7,672 nt of DNA from Candidatus Hydrogenedentota bacterium (GCA_003552765.1 PUOI01000029.1:1-7672); one strand, 5' to 3'. Positions 1-6,491 are shown, counted from the stretch's first letter. The notes: generated from the sequence alone by a model not told the origin. Program-made: numbers and translations.

Positions 1-2
1 AA

Positions 3-677
3 TTGACGCATCCGGAGACGGTGACCGTACGCGGGTTGTTCTTTCCGCAGACTGGCCCCGGCGTGCAGGCCGTAGCCGCCGAGGCGCGGGAAAGCCTGGA
101 TGAAGGGGAGGATTTCGAGGAAGTGGCGGAACGCTATGAAGGCGAAGGCGCCGCGCACGCCGTGCCCCGCGCCCGTTTGGAACAGGATCCGCGCTCTCCC
201 GCCACGCAGCGCTACCAAGCTTTCTGGCACAGCGCCTCGGGCGGCGAGGAAGGACAGATCATCGGGCCGGTGAGGGTTCCATCGCCTCAAGTGGGACAGC
301 GTCAACTCCCCGACAGTTTCTTTGTGGCCGAGATCCTTGAGCGTACGCCCGAAGAGCCCAAGACATTAGAAGAAGCACGGGAGGAATTGCGGGTTCCCAT
401 CCTTTACCGCAAGATGATGGAGCAACTGCGGGAGGAGTTCGACGTGACCATCTACGAAGACCAGCTTCCCGACCCCGCACTGCTTGATCCCGAACAACAG
501 CCCGCCCCCTTGCCTGGCGCGGACTCTGAGCAGGAACTCCCCATACCCGGCCCCGAAACCGAACAGCCGCCCGCGCCGCCAATGGAGCCTGGAGCCCCCG
601 GCCCCTCTCCTGGGCCCGGCGGTTTGCCGGATATGCCGCGGCAGCAACCTGGCGGGACGATGCCCGGCGCGCAGTAA
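3..677 (+). CDS. Probable parvulin-type peptidyl-prolyl isomerase (SurA/PpiC-like), C-terminal part, 5' end outside window
   Basis: The frame is open to the window edge and the first usable codon is a TTG at position 3 with no room for a ribosome binding site, so this is most likely the 3' part of a longer gene. Residues 6-115 resemble a divergent parvulin domain: a strand (TVTVRGLFF), a helix with the 'DFEEVAERY' pattern typical of these enzymes, a segment ending in 'GQIIGPVRV' (the usual 'G..s.pv' position), and a closing strand 'SFFVAEILERTPEEPKTLEEAREELR' pattern (residues about 104-129), which in SurA/PpiC proteins joins the domain to a C-terminal helix. From about residue 160 to 224 the chain is a low-complexity tail, roughly one third proline with Gly, Glu and Gln, probably disordered. 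Such proteins usually act as periplasmic chaperones or isomerases, but any signal peptide would lie outside the window. No catalytic residue can be confirmed, so it may be a chaperone only. Family assignment is moderate. Confidence 0.6.
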   Translation: MTHPETVTVRGLFFPQTGPGVQAVAAEARESLDEGEDFEEVAERYEGEGAAHAVPRARLEQDPRSPATQRYQAFWHSASGGEEGQIIGPVRVPSPQVGQRQLPDSFFVAEILERTPEEPKTLEEAREELRVPILYRKMMEQLREEFDVTIYEDQLPDPALLDPEQQPAPLPGADSEQELPIPGPETEQPPAPPMEPGAPGPSPGPGGLPDMPRQQPGGTMPGAQ

Positions 678-706
678 GAAGGGGGTCCATTTCCCTAGCA
701 AATACA

Positions 707-732
707 GGGGCCAAGGCGGAGACCTTGGCCCC
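707..732 (+). terminator. Strong GC-rich hairpin after the isomerase gene, possible terminator
   Basis: A perfect 10-bp inverted repeat (GGGGCCAAGG at 707-716, CCTTGGCCCC at 723-732) encloses a 6-base loop, 30 bases after the TAA of the upstream gene. Position and strength fit a transcription terminator, but no T-run follows on the plus strand, so it may act with Rho, act as an RNA-stabilising 3' hairpin, or be something else. Confidence 0.5.
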
Positions 733-776
733 GTGGCCGGGAATACCCCTCCCCCGCTTTCGTTGTTCGGGTAGAT

Positions 777-806
777 GGGGAAGTATAACTGTTTGGAATA
801 CTCCCC
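777..806 (+). promoter_or_regulatory. Hairpin in the leader upstream of cysE
   Basis: GGGG at 777-780 and AGTAT at 782-786 pair with ATACT at 798-802 and CCCC at 803-806, giving 9 base pairs with one bulged A (781) and an 11-base loop. It lies in the 204-base non-coding gap between the isomerase gene and cysE. No T-run follows. The gap also contains TATAAC at 784-789, but no convincing -35 box with normal spacing, so I do not call a promoter. The structure could be a leader RNA element of cysE or chance; function is unknown. Confidence 0.3.
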
Positions 807-857
807 ATTGCTAATGAACGCGAATAATTCCTTTTCGCCTCGCAGGCCAGAAAATCC

Positions 858-870
858 ATCCCGAAGGGAT
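858..870 (+). promoter_or_regulatory. Small hairpin covering the probable cysE Shine-Dalgarno
   Basis: ATCCC (858-862), GAA (863-865) and GGGAT (866-870) form a 5-bp stem with a 3-base loop. The right arm contains the only purine-rich candidate ribosome binding site (AAGGGA, 864-869), 12 bases before the ATG at 882. If it folds, it would reduce access to the site. The spacing is longer than ideal and a 5-bp stem is marginal, so both roles are tentative. Confidence 0.3.
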
Positions 871-881
871 CTCATACAAAT

Positions 882-1706
882 ATGAACAAGAACGCCGACG
901 ACGCCATTTGGATGGCCATCCGTCAAGAAGTGACGGAAGACGCGGAACATGAGCCCATGCTGGCGAGTTTTCTCTACGCCGTCATCCTGAATCACCGCGA
1001 TTTGGAGGACGCGTTAAGCTATCATCTCGCCAGCAAGCTTGGGAGTTCCACCCTTCCCGCAGTGACCCTGAGAGACCTTTTCGACCATGCCTTGCGAAGC
1101 GACCCTTCCATCGGCGATGCGGTGCGGGCGGACGCCAAGGCCGTGTGCGACCGGGATCCCGCCTGCCGGGGCTATTCCATGCCCTTGCTGTATTTCAAGG
1201 GATTCCATGCGTTGCAAAGCTACCGCGTCGCGCACTACTACTGGATGCAGGACCGCAAACCCTTGGCGCTGTACCTGCAAAGCCGCATTTCCGAGATCTT
1301 CTCGGTTGACATCCATCCCGCCGCGCGGATCGGCCGTGGCGTGCTCATGGATCACGCCACGAGCATTGTGATCGGTGAGACCGCCGTGGTGGGCGACAAC
1401 GTCTCCATGCTGCACGAAGTAACATTGGGCGGCACAGGCAAGGAAAAAGGCGACCGCCACCCCAAGGTGCGCGACGGCGTACTGATATCGGCGGGGGCCA
1501 AGATCCTGGGGAACGTCGAAGTGGGCGAAGGGGCTAAAGTCGGCGGGGGGGCCGTGGTCCTCTACGATGTGCCCCCTCACGCCACAGTGGTCGGCGTGCC
1601 GGCCCGTGTCGTGGGGAGGGCCGCGACCGAGCTGCCCGCCCTGGATATGGACCACCGCTTTTCGAACAACTCTCAGCCGTTCTCCGAAGAAGGGTGCGAA
1701 GAGTAG
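882..1706 (+). CDS. cysE: Serine O-acetyltransferase
   Basis: This enzyme transfers acetyl from acetyl-CoA to L-serine, giving O-acetylserine, the first step of cysteine synthesis; it is cytosolic and usually a hexamer. The 274-residue length matches the long CysE type (E. coli 273). Residues 8-112 form the helical SAT N-terminal domain (for example 'RDPAC..Y..PLLYFKGFHALQ'). Residues 143-245 are the left-handed beta helix of hexapeptide repeats, with 'DIHP' (Asp143), 'MDHAT' (His158), 'VTLGGTGK' at 180-187 and 'DRHPK' (His193). The Asp143 and His158 catalytic pair and His193 fall on the same numbers as in E. coli. Motifs end with 'GVPARVVG'. The conserved 'LDMDHRF' tail start is present, but the protein ends in Glu-Glu rather than the Ile that normally inserts into cysteine synthase. 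The gene stands alone on this strand and converges with the pyrophosphorylase gene. The ATG at 882 gives full N-terminal homology; its ribosome binding site is weak. Confidence 0.96.
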   Translation: MNKNADDAIWMAIRQEVTEDAEHEPMLASFLYAVILNHRDLEDALSYHLASKLGSSTLPAVTLRDLFDHALRSDPSIGDAVRADAKAVCDRDPACRGYSMPLLYFKGFHALQSYRVAHYYWMQDRKPLALYLQSRISEIFSVDIHPAARIGRGVLMDHATSIVIGETAVVGDNVSMLHEVTLGGTGKEKGDRHPKVRDGVLISAGAKILGNVEVGEGAKVGGGAVVLYDVPPHATVVGVPARVVGRAATELPALDMDHRFSNNSQPFSEEGCEE

Positions 1707-1722
1707 GCAAAAACCAGCAAAC

Positions 1723-3183
1723 CTACGTCGCGGATTCGATGGCGTAAGGCGCCTCAATTTCGCCGTTGGGACCTATCGCCAGCGGACCATCCGTAGGCCA
1801 GGCAAAGCCATCGGCCTTGCGCAGAAATTCGTCCTTTGTCATGGCGAAGCGGGGACTAATCTCGATGGGATGGAGGACCCAGCCGTTCTCGTCCCGAGGC
1901 ACACTATAGCCCGCCGCCTCCAGCCATTCCGCCCACCACTGCGTGCGCAGACGCCGGGCTTCCTCTGCGCTATTGGGACCCGTCAACTGTTTGATGGGCG
2001 TATATTCGTTCTTGCGGCGGATCTCCACCACGAGGGGATCGTGACAGGTAAAGCGGAGCGCATCGAACACAAACGTTTCAAACTTATATCCGTTTGGGGT
2101 TTCCGGAACAACGCGGTCTCCCGCCTCATTCACGTAGGCGATCTTTTTGTGGGCCTTGTGCCATGGAAACTGAGCATAATTCCGGTACATCCGCTCAACA
2201 AAACCGGCCGAAAGCACATGGATCGCCGGATTACCCGCAAAATGGATGGGTTTTCCATCGGCGTCCGTCTCAAGCAATTGGGGAAACCGATCCAGTTCGG
2301 AATACTCGATAACCCGGTACTCGCCGTCGCACATGCAATGGATGCCCACGTTCTCCCACACCTGTTGCTTCCGGTGCGATTTCGAGGACATCTCGGCGTT
2401 GTGAAGAAGGTGGTAGCCGATGAAGTAGGGGTCGATCACCTGGAGCGCCCAATTATCCACCTGGAAGTAGCTGAGCACATCAATGCCCCGTTCCTTGGCG
2501 TGAGCGCAGACGCCGCCTTCAGCCATGGCGGGAATGACGCCGCCGTGTCCCGTGGGATTACGCGCAAGCCGGTGACGCTGATCAAGGAGCATGAAGCCGC
2601 TTTCATCCACGCAGGGCACCATGGCCTGCTGAAAAAACACGACTTCATCCGGGTCTAGGCCAAAATAGCCATGGCTCTCGAAGCAATGGCGGGTCTCGGC
2701 GTGATTGGCCTCGCTAACCATGATGTACCACGGGACGGGACAGCCGTACCGGTCCTGTATGTTCAGGATCTTTTCCGCATGATACTCAAAAAGCGGTTTA
2801 CCCGTGATCGGGCCAATGGGATAGGCTCCCTTGGGACCGGAACAGCCTAGCCGGGTACCCTGTCCCCCGGCCACGACGATGGCAGCCACTCGGCCAGCGC
2901 GAAGCGCCTCCTCTCCCGCTTCAAACGCCGCATCCGCGTCAGGCCGCCCCGGTTCGGGAGGGGGAATAACGTCAACGGGTTCTATCCGGTCAAAGTACTC
3001 CGGCGCGGGCTCCGTCAAGACCAAATCCTTGATCAGCCGCATGAGGAGATCAAAGTCCACCTCCTCGATATCCTGGAGGAGCGTCTCTTGCTCCGCTTCA
3101 CTGAGATCACTCCAAAACCGGAGAATGTGCTCTTGGCCGTGTTGGCGAAGACGATCGCTCGCTTCCGCGTGTGTGATGCTCAT
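1723..3183 (-). CDS. UDPGP-family UDP-sugar pyrophosphorylase, probably eukaryote-type UDP-N-acetylglucosamine pyrophosphorylase
   Basis: The family joins UTP and a sugar 1-phosphate into UDP-sugar plus pyrophosphate; here GlcNAc-1-P is the likely substrate. With the ATG at 3183 the protein has 486 residues. Seen in order: helical N-terminal domain with 'GQEHILRFWSDLSEAE' (about 16-31), the nucleotide loop 'AGGQGTRLG' (105-113) followed by 'PKG' (117-119), 'NPTGHGG' (209-215), 'QVDN' (241-244) with the metal-binding-type Asp, 'KQQVWENVGIH' and 'VIEYSEL', 'GNPAIH' (317-322), 'NGYKFETFVFDAL' (364-376) and 'EYTPIK' (393-398). These are the UAP1/AGX-type signatures, unlike the bacterial GlmU. An in-frame ATG at 3246 would add 21 residues with no family resemblance; I prefer 3183 because homology starts there and AGGAA lies 10 bases upstream. 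It is last in a unit with a DUF1573-like gene and a sugar kinase. UDP-glucose or UDP-GalNAc specificity cannot be excluded. Confidence 0.88.
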   Translation of the reverse strand: MSITHAEASDRLRQHGQEHILRFWSDLSEAEQETLLQDIEEVDFDLLMRLIKDLVLTEPAPEYFDRIEPVDVIPPPEPGRPDADAAFEAGEEALRAGRVAAIVVAGGQGTRLGCSGPKGAYPIGPITGKPLFEYHAEKILNIQDRYGCPVPWYIMVSEANHAETRHCFESHGYFGLDPDEVVFFQQAMVPCVDESGFMLLDQRHRLARNPTGHGGVIPAMAEGGVCAHAKERGIDVLSYFQVDNWALQVIDPYFIGYHLLHNAEMSSKSHRKQQVWENVGIHCMCDGEYRVIEYSELDRFPQLLETDADGKPIHFAGNPAIHVLSAGFVERMYRNYAQFPWHKAHKKIAYVNEAGDRVVPETPNGYKFETFVFDALRFTCHDPLVVEIRRKNEYTPIKQLTGPNSAEEARRLRTQWWAEWLEAAGYSVPRDENGWVLHPIEISPRFAMTKDEFLRKADGFAWPTDGPLAIGPNGEIEAPYAIESAT

Positions 3184-3301
3184 TGGCTGTATGTTCCTGT
3201 CCTCAACCGGCGCCTTATGATATCCGTCAAAGTACGCCTCCCGCATGGTCCCTGGGTTAGCCTAGGGAGGTATAATGTAGGGAACGCCCCACGCTCCCCT
3301 A

Positions 3302-4462
3302 TTATTCGGCAATCCGTACGATGAGCTGAATACTGTCGGACACGGTCTCCTGCTCGGAAGCAACGGAAAACTCTATTCGCGCCGTTTGGCGGCCGCCTTG
3401 CGCATCGGAAGCAACGTTCACGTCGATATGGGCCGTGGCGGGATCATCCCCAGGACGGAGATCCACCGTAAAGTCATCCCCCGTCACTGTAAGGTCTTCA
3501 ATGTCGATGGGACGATCGGCCGACACCACCGCCGAAGCGATTCCCTCTTGGCCCCGTTGCACCGGATCCGAAATCCGGATGACCCTTGGCTCAACATCAT
3601 AGAACGACACCACCTCGGCGCTCACATCCACCCGCAACCGGGGGAGCCGTTGCAACGATGTATTCAAGCTAAGAAACGCCTGGTACGGCCCAACCTCAAC
3701 CTCGGGTGGCGGCGAGAACACCACGCTAACAAGATACTCAGGGCGCTCGGGATGCTCCCATTCGGACTCAGGGGCTTGCTCGTAGTCCACAATGAGACCT
3801 GGCGCCTCCCTCAAAGGTTCCACGCCCGTGACTGAGAAGGGGACATCGGAGGCCTGTTGAACGCGGAGCGTCTGTTCCACGGTTTCGCCCCGGGCCACCT
3901 CGCCAAGCTCGAAGTGACGCGGCTCGATGGTGAACTCCGGTTCGACCTCAGCCGCGATCCGCAGGGGAAGCCGGCTGCGCCGGGGATCATTGGAGACCAA
4001 GGTGAGTTCGTACTCGCCCTCGAATCCATGCATGAAGGCGGGATCCAGGAGAACGGTCATCACCGTTTCCCCGCCTCCGGGAATGGAGCTTTCGCCCATG
4101 TCCGTCACCATGCACCCTTCGTCGGTCATGACATCCCTGATCTCCAGGGTGCGCCTGCCTTCATTGAAAATCGTAATCTCGACTTCAGAAGGGCCATCGC
4201 GGGATATTACTCCCGCGTTCACGTGTTCGTCTTGCACCGCGATGGCTGGCGCATTGGCGAGATCGGCGTCGACACCAGGCAACATGTGGGGGCTGCCGCC
4301 ATGATCTTCGGAGGCCATATGAGACGGCCTGGATCGCACGGCGTCGAGCCAGTCCCCGTCCGCCGCTTCCTCTTGCCGCGCGTCGACCCACAGTATGAGA
4401 ACCACCAGCAGAGCCAAGCCCGCAATGATGCCTCCCGCCACCCAGTTCGCCTTTGTCCGCAT
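3302..4462 (-). CDS. Membrane-anchored protein with repeated DUF1573/ASH-like beta domains
   Basis: The 386-residue protein starts with a short basic stretch and one hydrophobic segment (about residues 8-27), then no further membrane segment, so the bulk is probably extracytoplasmic and anchored at the N terminus. After a linker rich in Asp, Ser and His come three immunoglobulin-like repeats: about 73-172, 174-283 and 287-386. The first has the DUF1573 pattern: 'VNAGVI' start, 'ITIFNEGRRTLEIRDV', a Cys in 'DEGCMVTD' (Cys117) where relatives carry a C-G-C motif, 'IPGGGETVMTVLLDP' and the ending 'LTLVSNDP'. The second begins 'FELGEVARGETVEQTLRV'; the third, 'RISDPVQRGQEG', is weaker. The biochemical role of these domains is not established. 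The start codon is 3 bases after the kinase stop and its GGAGG site lies within the kinase gene, so the two are probably translated together. It ends with tandem stops (TAA TAG). Domain family fairly sure; function unknown. Confidence 0.75.
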   Translation of the reverse strand: MRTKANWVAGGIIAGLALLVVLILWVDARQEEAADGDWLDAVRSRPSHMASEDHGGSPHMLPGVDADLANAPAIAVQDEHVNAGVISRDGPSEVEITIFNEGRRTLEIRDVMTDEGCMVTDMGESSIPGGGETVMTVLLDPAFMHGFEGEYELTLVSNDPRRSRLPLRIAAEVEPEFTIEPRHFELGEVARGETVEQTLRVQQASDVPFSVTGVEPLREAPGLIVDYEQAPESEWEHPERPEYLVSVVFSPPPEVEVGPYQAFLSLNTSLQRLPRLRVDVSAEVVSFYDVEPRVIRISDPVQRGQEGIASAVVSADRPIDIEDLTVTGDDFTVDLRPGDDPATAHIDVNVASDAQGGRQTARIEFSVASEQETVSDSIQLIVRIAE

Positions 4463-4465
4463 AAT

Positions 4466-5506
4466 CTATTCCCTCCAGAGCCGAACGCCAAACCGCGGCT
4501 CCATGTCTCTGAGTTCGTTTCCTAGCGTATTGTACACCGTATCGTCAACGGGACCGCCCTCGCCCGCCTCCATCGCCAGAAGAAGCGCCCCCACCACGGG
4601 CTCGTAAATGGGGCTTATCGTGGCGGCTTGAGGACATTGCCGATGAATGATAGTCCGCATGGCGTCCGCCATAACGGGGCTCCGTCCCTTAAACACGCTT
4701 CCCGCCATCACGACATCAAAGGCCTCGGTGCTCATGGCGAGTTTGCGGGCCACAGCGTTAACGATACGGCCCAAATCCTCTCCCGCTTTTACGAGAATAT
4801 CACAGGCCACGGCGTCGCCCTCAAACGCCGCGTCGAATACCAGTTGGGCCATGGGTTGAAGCTCGCAGGCCCCTAGACGGCCGTAGTACACATCGCGGAA
4901 CAACGTCTCGACATCCTTGCGTCCCGAACGGGCCACAAAAAGATCCGAGAGCCGTGTTGGGGGAAGCACCCCATCCCAGGACTGCCAGACCGCGTCCAGG
5001 CCTTGCCGGCCGATGATGGAGCCGCTTGTGAGGTCGCCAAATTCATCGCCCAATCCCGCGGCGCGCGCTTCCTCACCCTGTTGGTTTCGGCCGGCGCACA
5101 CGCACCCCGTGCCACAAGCGATGACGATGCCATAGGGTTTGGGCGTCCCGCCCCGCAAGGCGGCCATGGAGTCGTTCCGAAACTCGCGGGGCAGATCGCC
5201 AAACAGCGGCGTGAATATGTGCTCTTCCAGCATGGTGTAATCCTCGGGCAGATCCGCACCGGCAATGCCCATGCCCACGTGTGCAATCTCCCCCAAGCCG
5301 ATGCCAGCCGTTTGGAGCGCCTCGTTCACGGCCTTGCGATTCTCCGCCGCCGCGGGCTCAACGCCGTGGAGTTCGTAGTTCCCGCATCCCGCCTGCCCAA
5401 AACCTAACAGACGTCCATTTGCGCCGCCTACCAGGCAATAGGTCTTTGTCCCTCCCGCATCAAGGCCCAGATACAAGTTTGGCGGATGTGCCCCGCGATC
5501 GGTCAT
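4466..5506 (-). CDS. BadF/BadG-type sugar kinase, probable N-acetylglucosamine kinase
   Basis: A 346-residue cytosolic ATP-dependent kinase of the ASKHA fold, BadF/BadG/BcrA/BcrD ATPase family. Seen in order: phosphate-1 loop 'GLDAGGTKT' (14-22), the 'GIAGAD' segment (80-85), 'NDSMAAL' with the probable catalytic base Asp112, phosphate-2 loop 'IACGTG' (129-134), 'GLGDEFGDLTSGSIIGRQGLDAV' region (151-173) where GlcNAc kinases carry 'G...GDEGSG..IG', the adenosine motif 'VVMAGSVF' (265-272), and 'PVVGALLLA' near the C terminus. The family includes GlcNAc kinase (giving GlcNAc-6-phosphate), glucosamine kinase and, more distantly, 2-hydroxyglutaryl/benzoyl-CoA reductase activators; no reductase partner or iron-sulfur Cys motif is seen, and a UDP-GlcNAc-type pyrophosphorylase follows in the same unit, so amino sugar phosphorylation is favoured. 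The ATG at 5506 has GGAGG 12 bases upstream, somewhat far. Its promoter is not evident in the roughly 45 bases between the upstream terminator and the start. Confidence 0.82.
   Translation of the reverse strand: MTDRGAHPPNLYLGLDAGGTKTYCLVGGANGRLLGFGQAGCGNYELHGVEPAAAENRKAVNEALQTAGIGLGEIAHVGMGIAGADLPEDYTMLEEHIFTPLFGDLPREFRNDSMAALRGGTPKPYGIVIACGTGCVCAGRNQQGEEARAAGLGDEFGDLTSGSIIGRQGLDAVWQSWDGVLPPTRLSDLFVARSGRKDVETLFRDVYYGRLGACELQPMAQLVFDAAFEGDAVACDILVKAGEDLGRIVNAVARKLAMSTEAFDVVMAGSVFKGRSPVMADAMRTIIHRQCPQAATISPIYEPVVGALLLAMEAGEGGPVDDTVYNTLGNELRDMEPRFGVRLWRE
4472..4476 (-). promoter_or_regulatory. Ribosome binding site of the DUF1573-like gene, inside the kinase 3' end
   Basis: GGAGG read on the minus strand lies 9 bases before the ATG at 4462 and overlaps the last codons of the kinase gene. 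This fixes the start of the downstream gene and indicates translational coupling. Confidence 0.75.
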
Positions 5507-5550
5507 GATGTTTCCATTCCTCCGTTTTCCTTGGCATCAGTCATGTCATG

Positions 5551-5586
5551 GAAAAGGCGCGGAGCATATATGCGCGCTCCGCGCCT
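5551..5586 (-). terminator. Rho-independent terminator of the pal-cpoB unit
   Basis: Read on the minus strand, GGCGCGGAGC (5585-5576) pairs perfectly with GCTCCGCGCC (5565-5556) across a 10-base AT-containing loop, extended by one A-T pair, and is followed at once by TTTT (5555-5552). It lies about 70 bases past the distal stop of the cpoB-like reading frame and before the kinase gene. The plus-strand side lacks a clear T-run, so it probably serves the minus strand. Confidence 0.8.
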
Positions 5587-5654
5587 CTTATTTCACAACA
5601 CCACGCGCCGGATGGGACATCAGACGGCAAGTCCTTGGCCTAGGCGTACAAATC

Positions 5655-5834
5655 CTATAGCCGGCGCAATGTCTCCGCGGCCCGTTCGGCAGTTTCGTGC
5701 ATCCCGTGCTCGTCTGTGATCCGCTGCAGCAACTCACGCGCATCCGCGGTTTGACCGAGCCGGACATGGGCAATCGCTTGATTGTAAAGGCTGTACGGCA
5801 CCTTCGAACTATTGGGATACTCGTCACGCAGCCG
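5655..5834 (-). pseudogene. 3' remainder of the cpoB-like gene beyond an in-frame TAA
   Basis: After the TAA at 5837-5835 the same frame runs on for 59 codons to a TAG at 5657-5655. The predicted peptide is typical TPR sequence: it begins 'RLRDEYPNSS', which completes the second repeat started before the stop, continues with a full further repeat ('YSLYNQAIAHVRLGQ' then 'ADARELLQRI'), and ends with an amphipathic cap helix ('AERAAETLRRL'). No frameshift is needed. It is therefore the missing C-terminal end of the upstream gene, either lost through a recent nonsense change (for example CAA to TAA), read through, or an artefact of a sequencing error. No Shine-Dalgarno or good start is visible for independent translation. 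Confidence 0.8.
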
Positions 5835-6491
5835 TTAGTATTCCCGGATAGCCTCGGAGTACTCCTCCATGTTCATATGCGATTCGGCCTTCCAGAACTG
5901 GGCGTTATGCGCGTGTTCCCAATCAGGATGCTGGCTCAGAACCTGGTCGTAGGCCGTCAAAGCCTCCTGGTAGTTATTGTCCATGAAGTTGCGCTGCGCT
6001 TGCTCGTACACCGCCATGGGATCCGCGGGCGCCTGGAACTCCGCGTCCGGACGCAGGGACATCGGGGCTGCATCATCCTCCCCTGTATCCTGGTCAATAA
6101 CAGGGTCGCCCACGTCCACGTCATCTTCGTCTTCCATTGGACGCCACGCATCGCTCGGCCTGCCGCCCGGTGTCAGATCTAGATGACGGTACATCGCCGT
6201 GGTGTATTCCTCCAGGCGTTGCTGCAATGTCTCGAGTTGATGTTGATTCTCTTCCGATAGTCCCCGAAGCGTTCGCATTTGCCCTTCGTTTTCGTCCAGG
6301 CGCGACTCCAGATTCGCCACGGTATCGTTAAGACCATCAACTGAACTATTGAGATCACGCTGCATATTCCGCAACATCTCGTTGTTACGGTAAACCGTGT
6401 TCTCGAGTTGACTGCCACCGGTCGTCGCGCACCCTGTCGCCAAGGCGCCAAGGACCAGCATCGCTCCCGCCGTTGCCCTCTTACCAATCAT
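5835..6491 (-). CDS. CpoB/YbgF-like lipoprotein (Tol-Pal associated), truncated by an in-frame stop
   Basis: The gene lies 15 bases after pal with AGAGG just before the ATG at 6491. The 218-residue product has a signal peptide with Lys4-Arg5, a hydrophobic core and a lipobox-like 'LATGC' (Cys21), so it is probably a lipoprotein; E. coli CpoB is a soluble periplasmic protein. Residues about 28-100 are a heptad-like coiled coil ('LNDTVANLESRLDENEGQ'), comparable to the trimerising N-terminal region of CpoB. Then comes a very acidic linker (about 119-140), and TPR repeats from 158: 'AVYEQAQRNFMDNNYQEALTAY' and 'AQFWKAESHMNMEEYSEAIREY'. CpoB family proteins couple the Tol-Pal system to septal peptidoglycan synthesis. 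The reading frame is interrupted by TAA at codon 219, inside the second repeat, although the matching sequence continues downstream; with the extension the length would be 278, close to the usual 260-280. As it stands, the TPR domain is incomplete. Confidence 0.85.
   Translation of the reverse strand: MIGKRATAGAMLVLGALATGCATTGGSQLENTVYRNNEMLRNMQRDLNSSVDGLNDTVANLESRLDENEGQMRTLRGLSEENQHQLETLQQRLEEYTTAMYRHLDLTPGGRPSDAWRPMEDEDDVDVGDPVIDQDTGEDDAAPMSLRPDAEFQAPADPMAVYEQAQRNFMDNNYQEALTAYDQVLSQHPDWEHAHNAQFWKAESHMNMEEYSEAIREY

Noticed and set aside
366..995. A 209-codon open frame on the minus strand
   Set aside because: It is antisense to the isomerase tail and the start of cysE and spans the intergenic hairpins; no recognisable protein pattern.
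1703..1726. Inverted repeat GTAGG/CCTAC spanning the stop codons of the convergent cysE and pyrophosphorylase genes, as a shared terminator
   Set aside because: Only 5 bp with a 14-base loop; it mainly reflects that both genes end in TAG.
1014..1757. A 247-codon open frame on the minus strand
   Set aside because: It is fully antisense to cysE, whose catalytic motifs are intact on the other strand.
1567..2658. A 363-codon open frame on the plus strand
   Set aside because: It lies antisense to the well-supported pyrophosphorylase and overlaps the end of cysE; its translation has no family pattern. It is a frame shadow in GC-rich DNA.
3266..3280. GGAGG and TATAATG on the plus strand between the DUF1573-like and pyrophosphorylase genes
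   Set aside because: As a start site it gives ATG followed at once by TAG; as a -10 box it has no good -35 and no plus-strand gene downstream.
3857..4525. A 222-codon open frame on the plus strand
   Set aside because: It is antisense to the DUF1573-like gene and the kinase end; no ribosome binding site or family pattern.
5503..5517. A four-codon upstream frame (ATG...TGA) overlapping the kinase start
   Set aside because: Its ATG is only one base after GGAGG, too close for normal initiation; a leader-peptide role cannot be supported.
5588..5827. A 79-codon minus-strand frame starting just after the internal cpoB stop
   Set aside because: It is in a different frame from the cpoB continuation, is rich in Arg/Ser/Cys as shadows are, and the TPR pattern lies in the other frame.
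5835..5837. Reassignment of TAA to a sense codon
   Set aside because: TAA ends pal, the isomerase gene and the DUF1573-like gene in this same window, at the expected protein ends.
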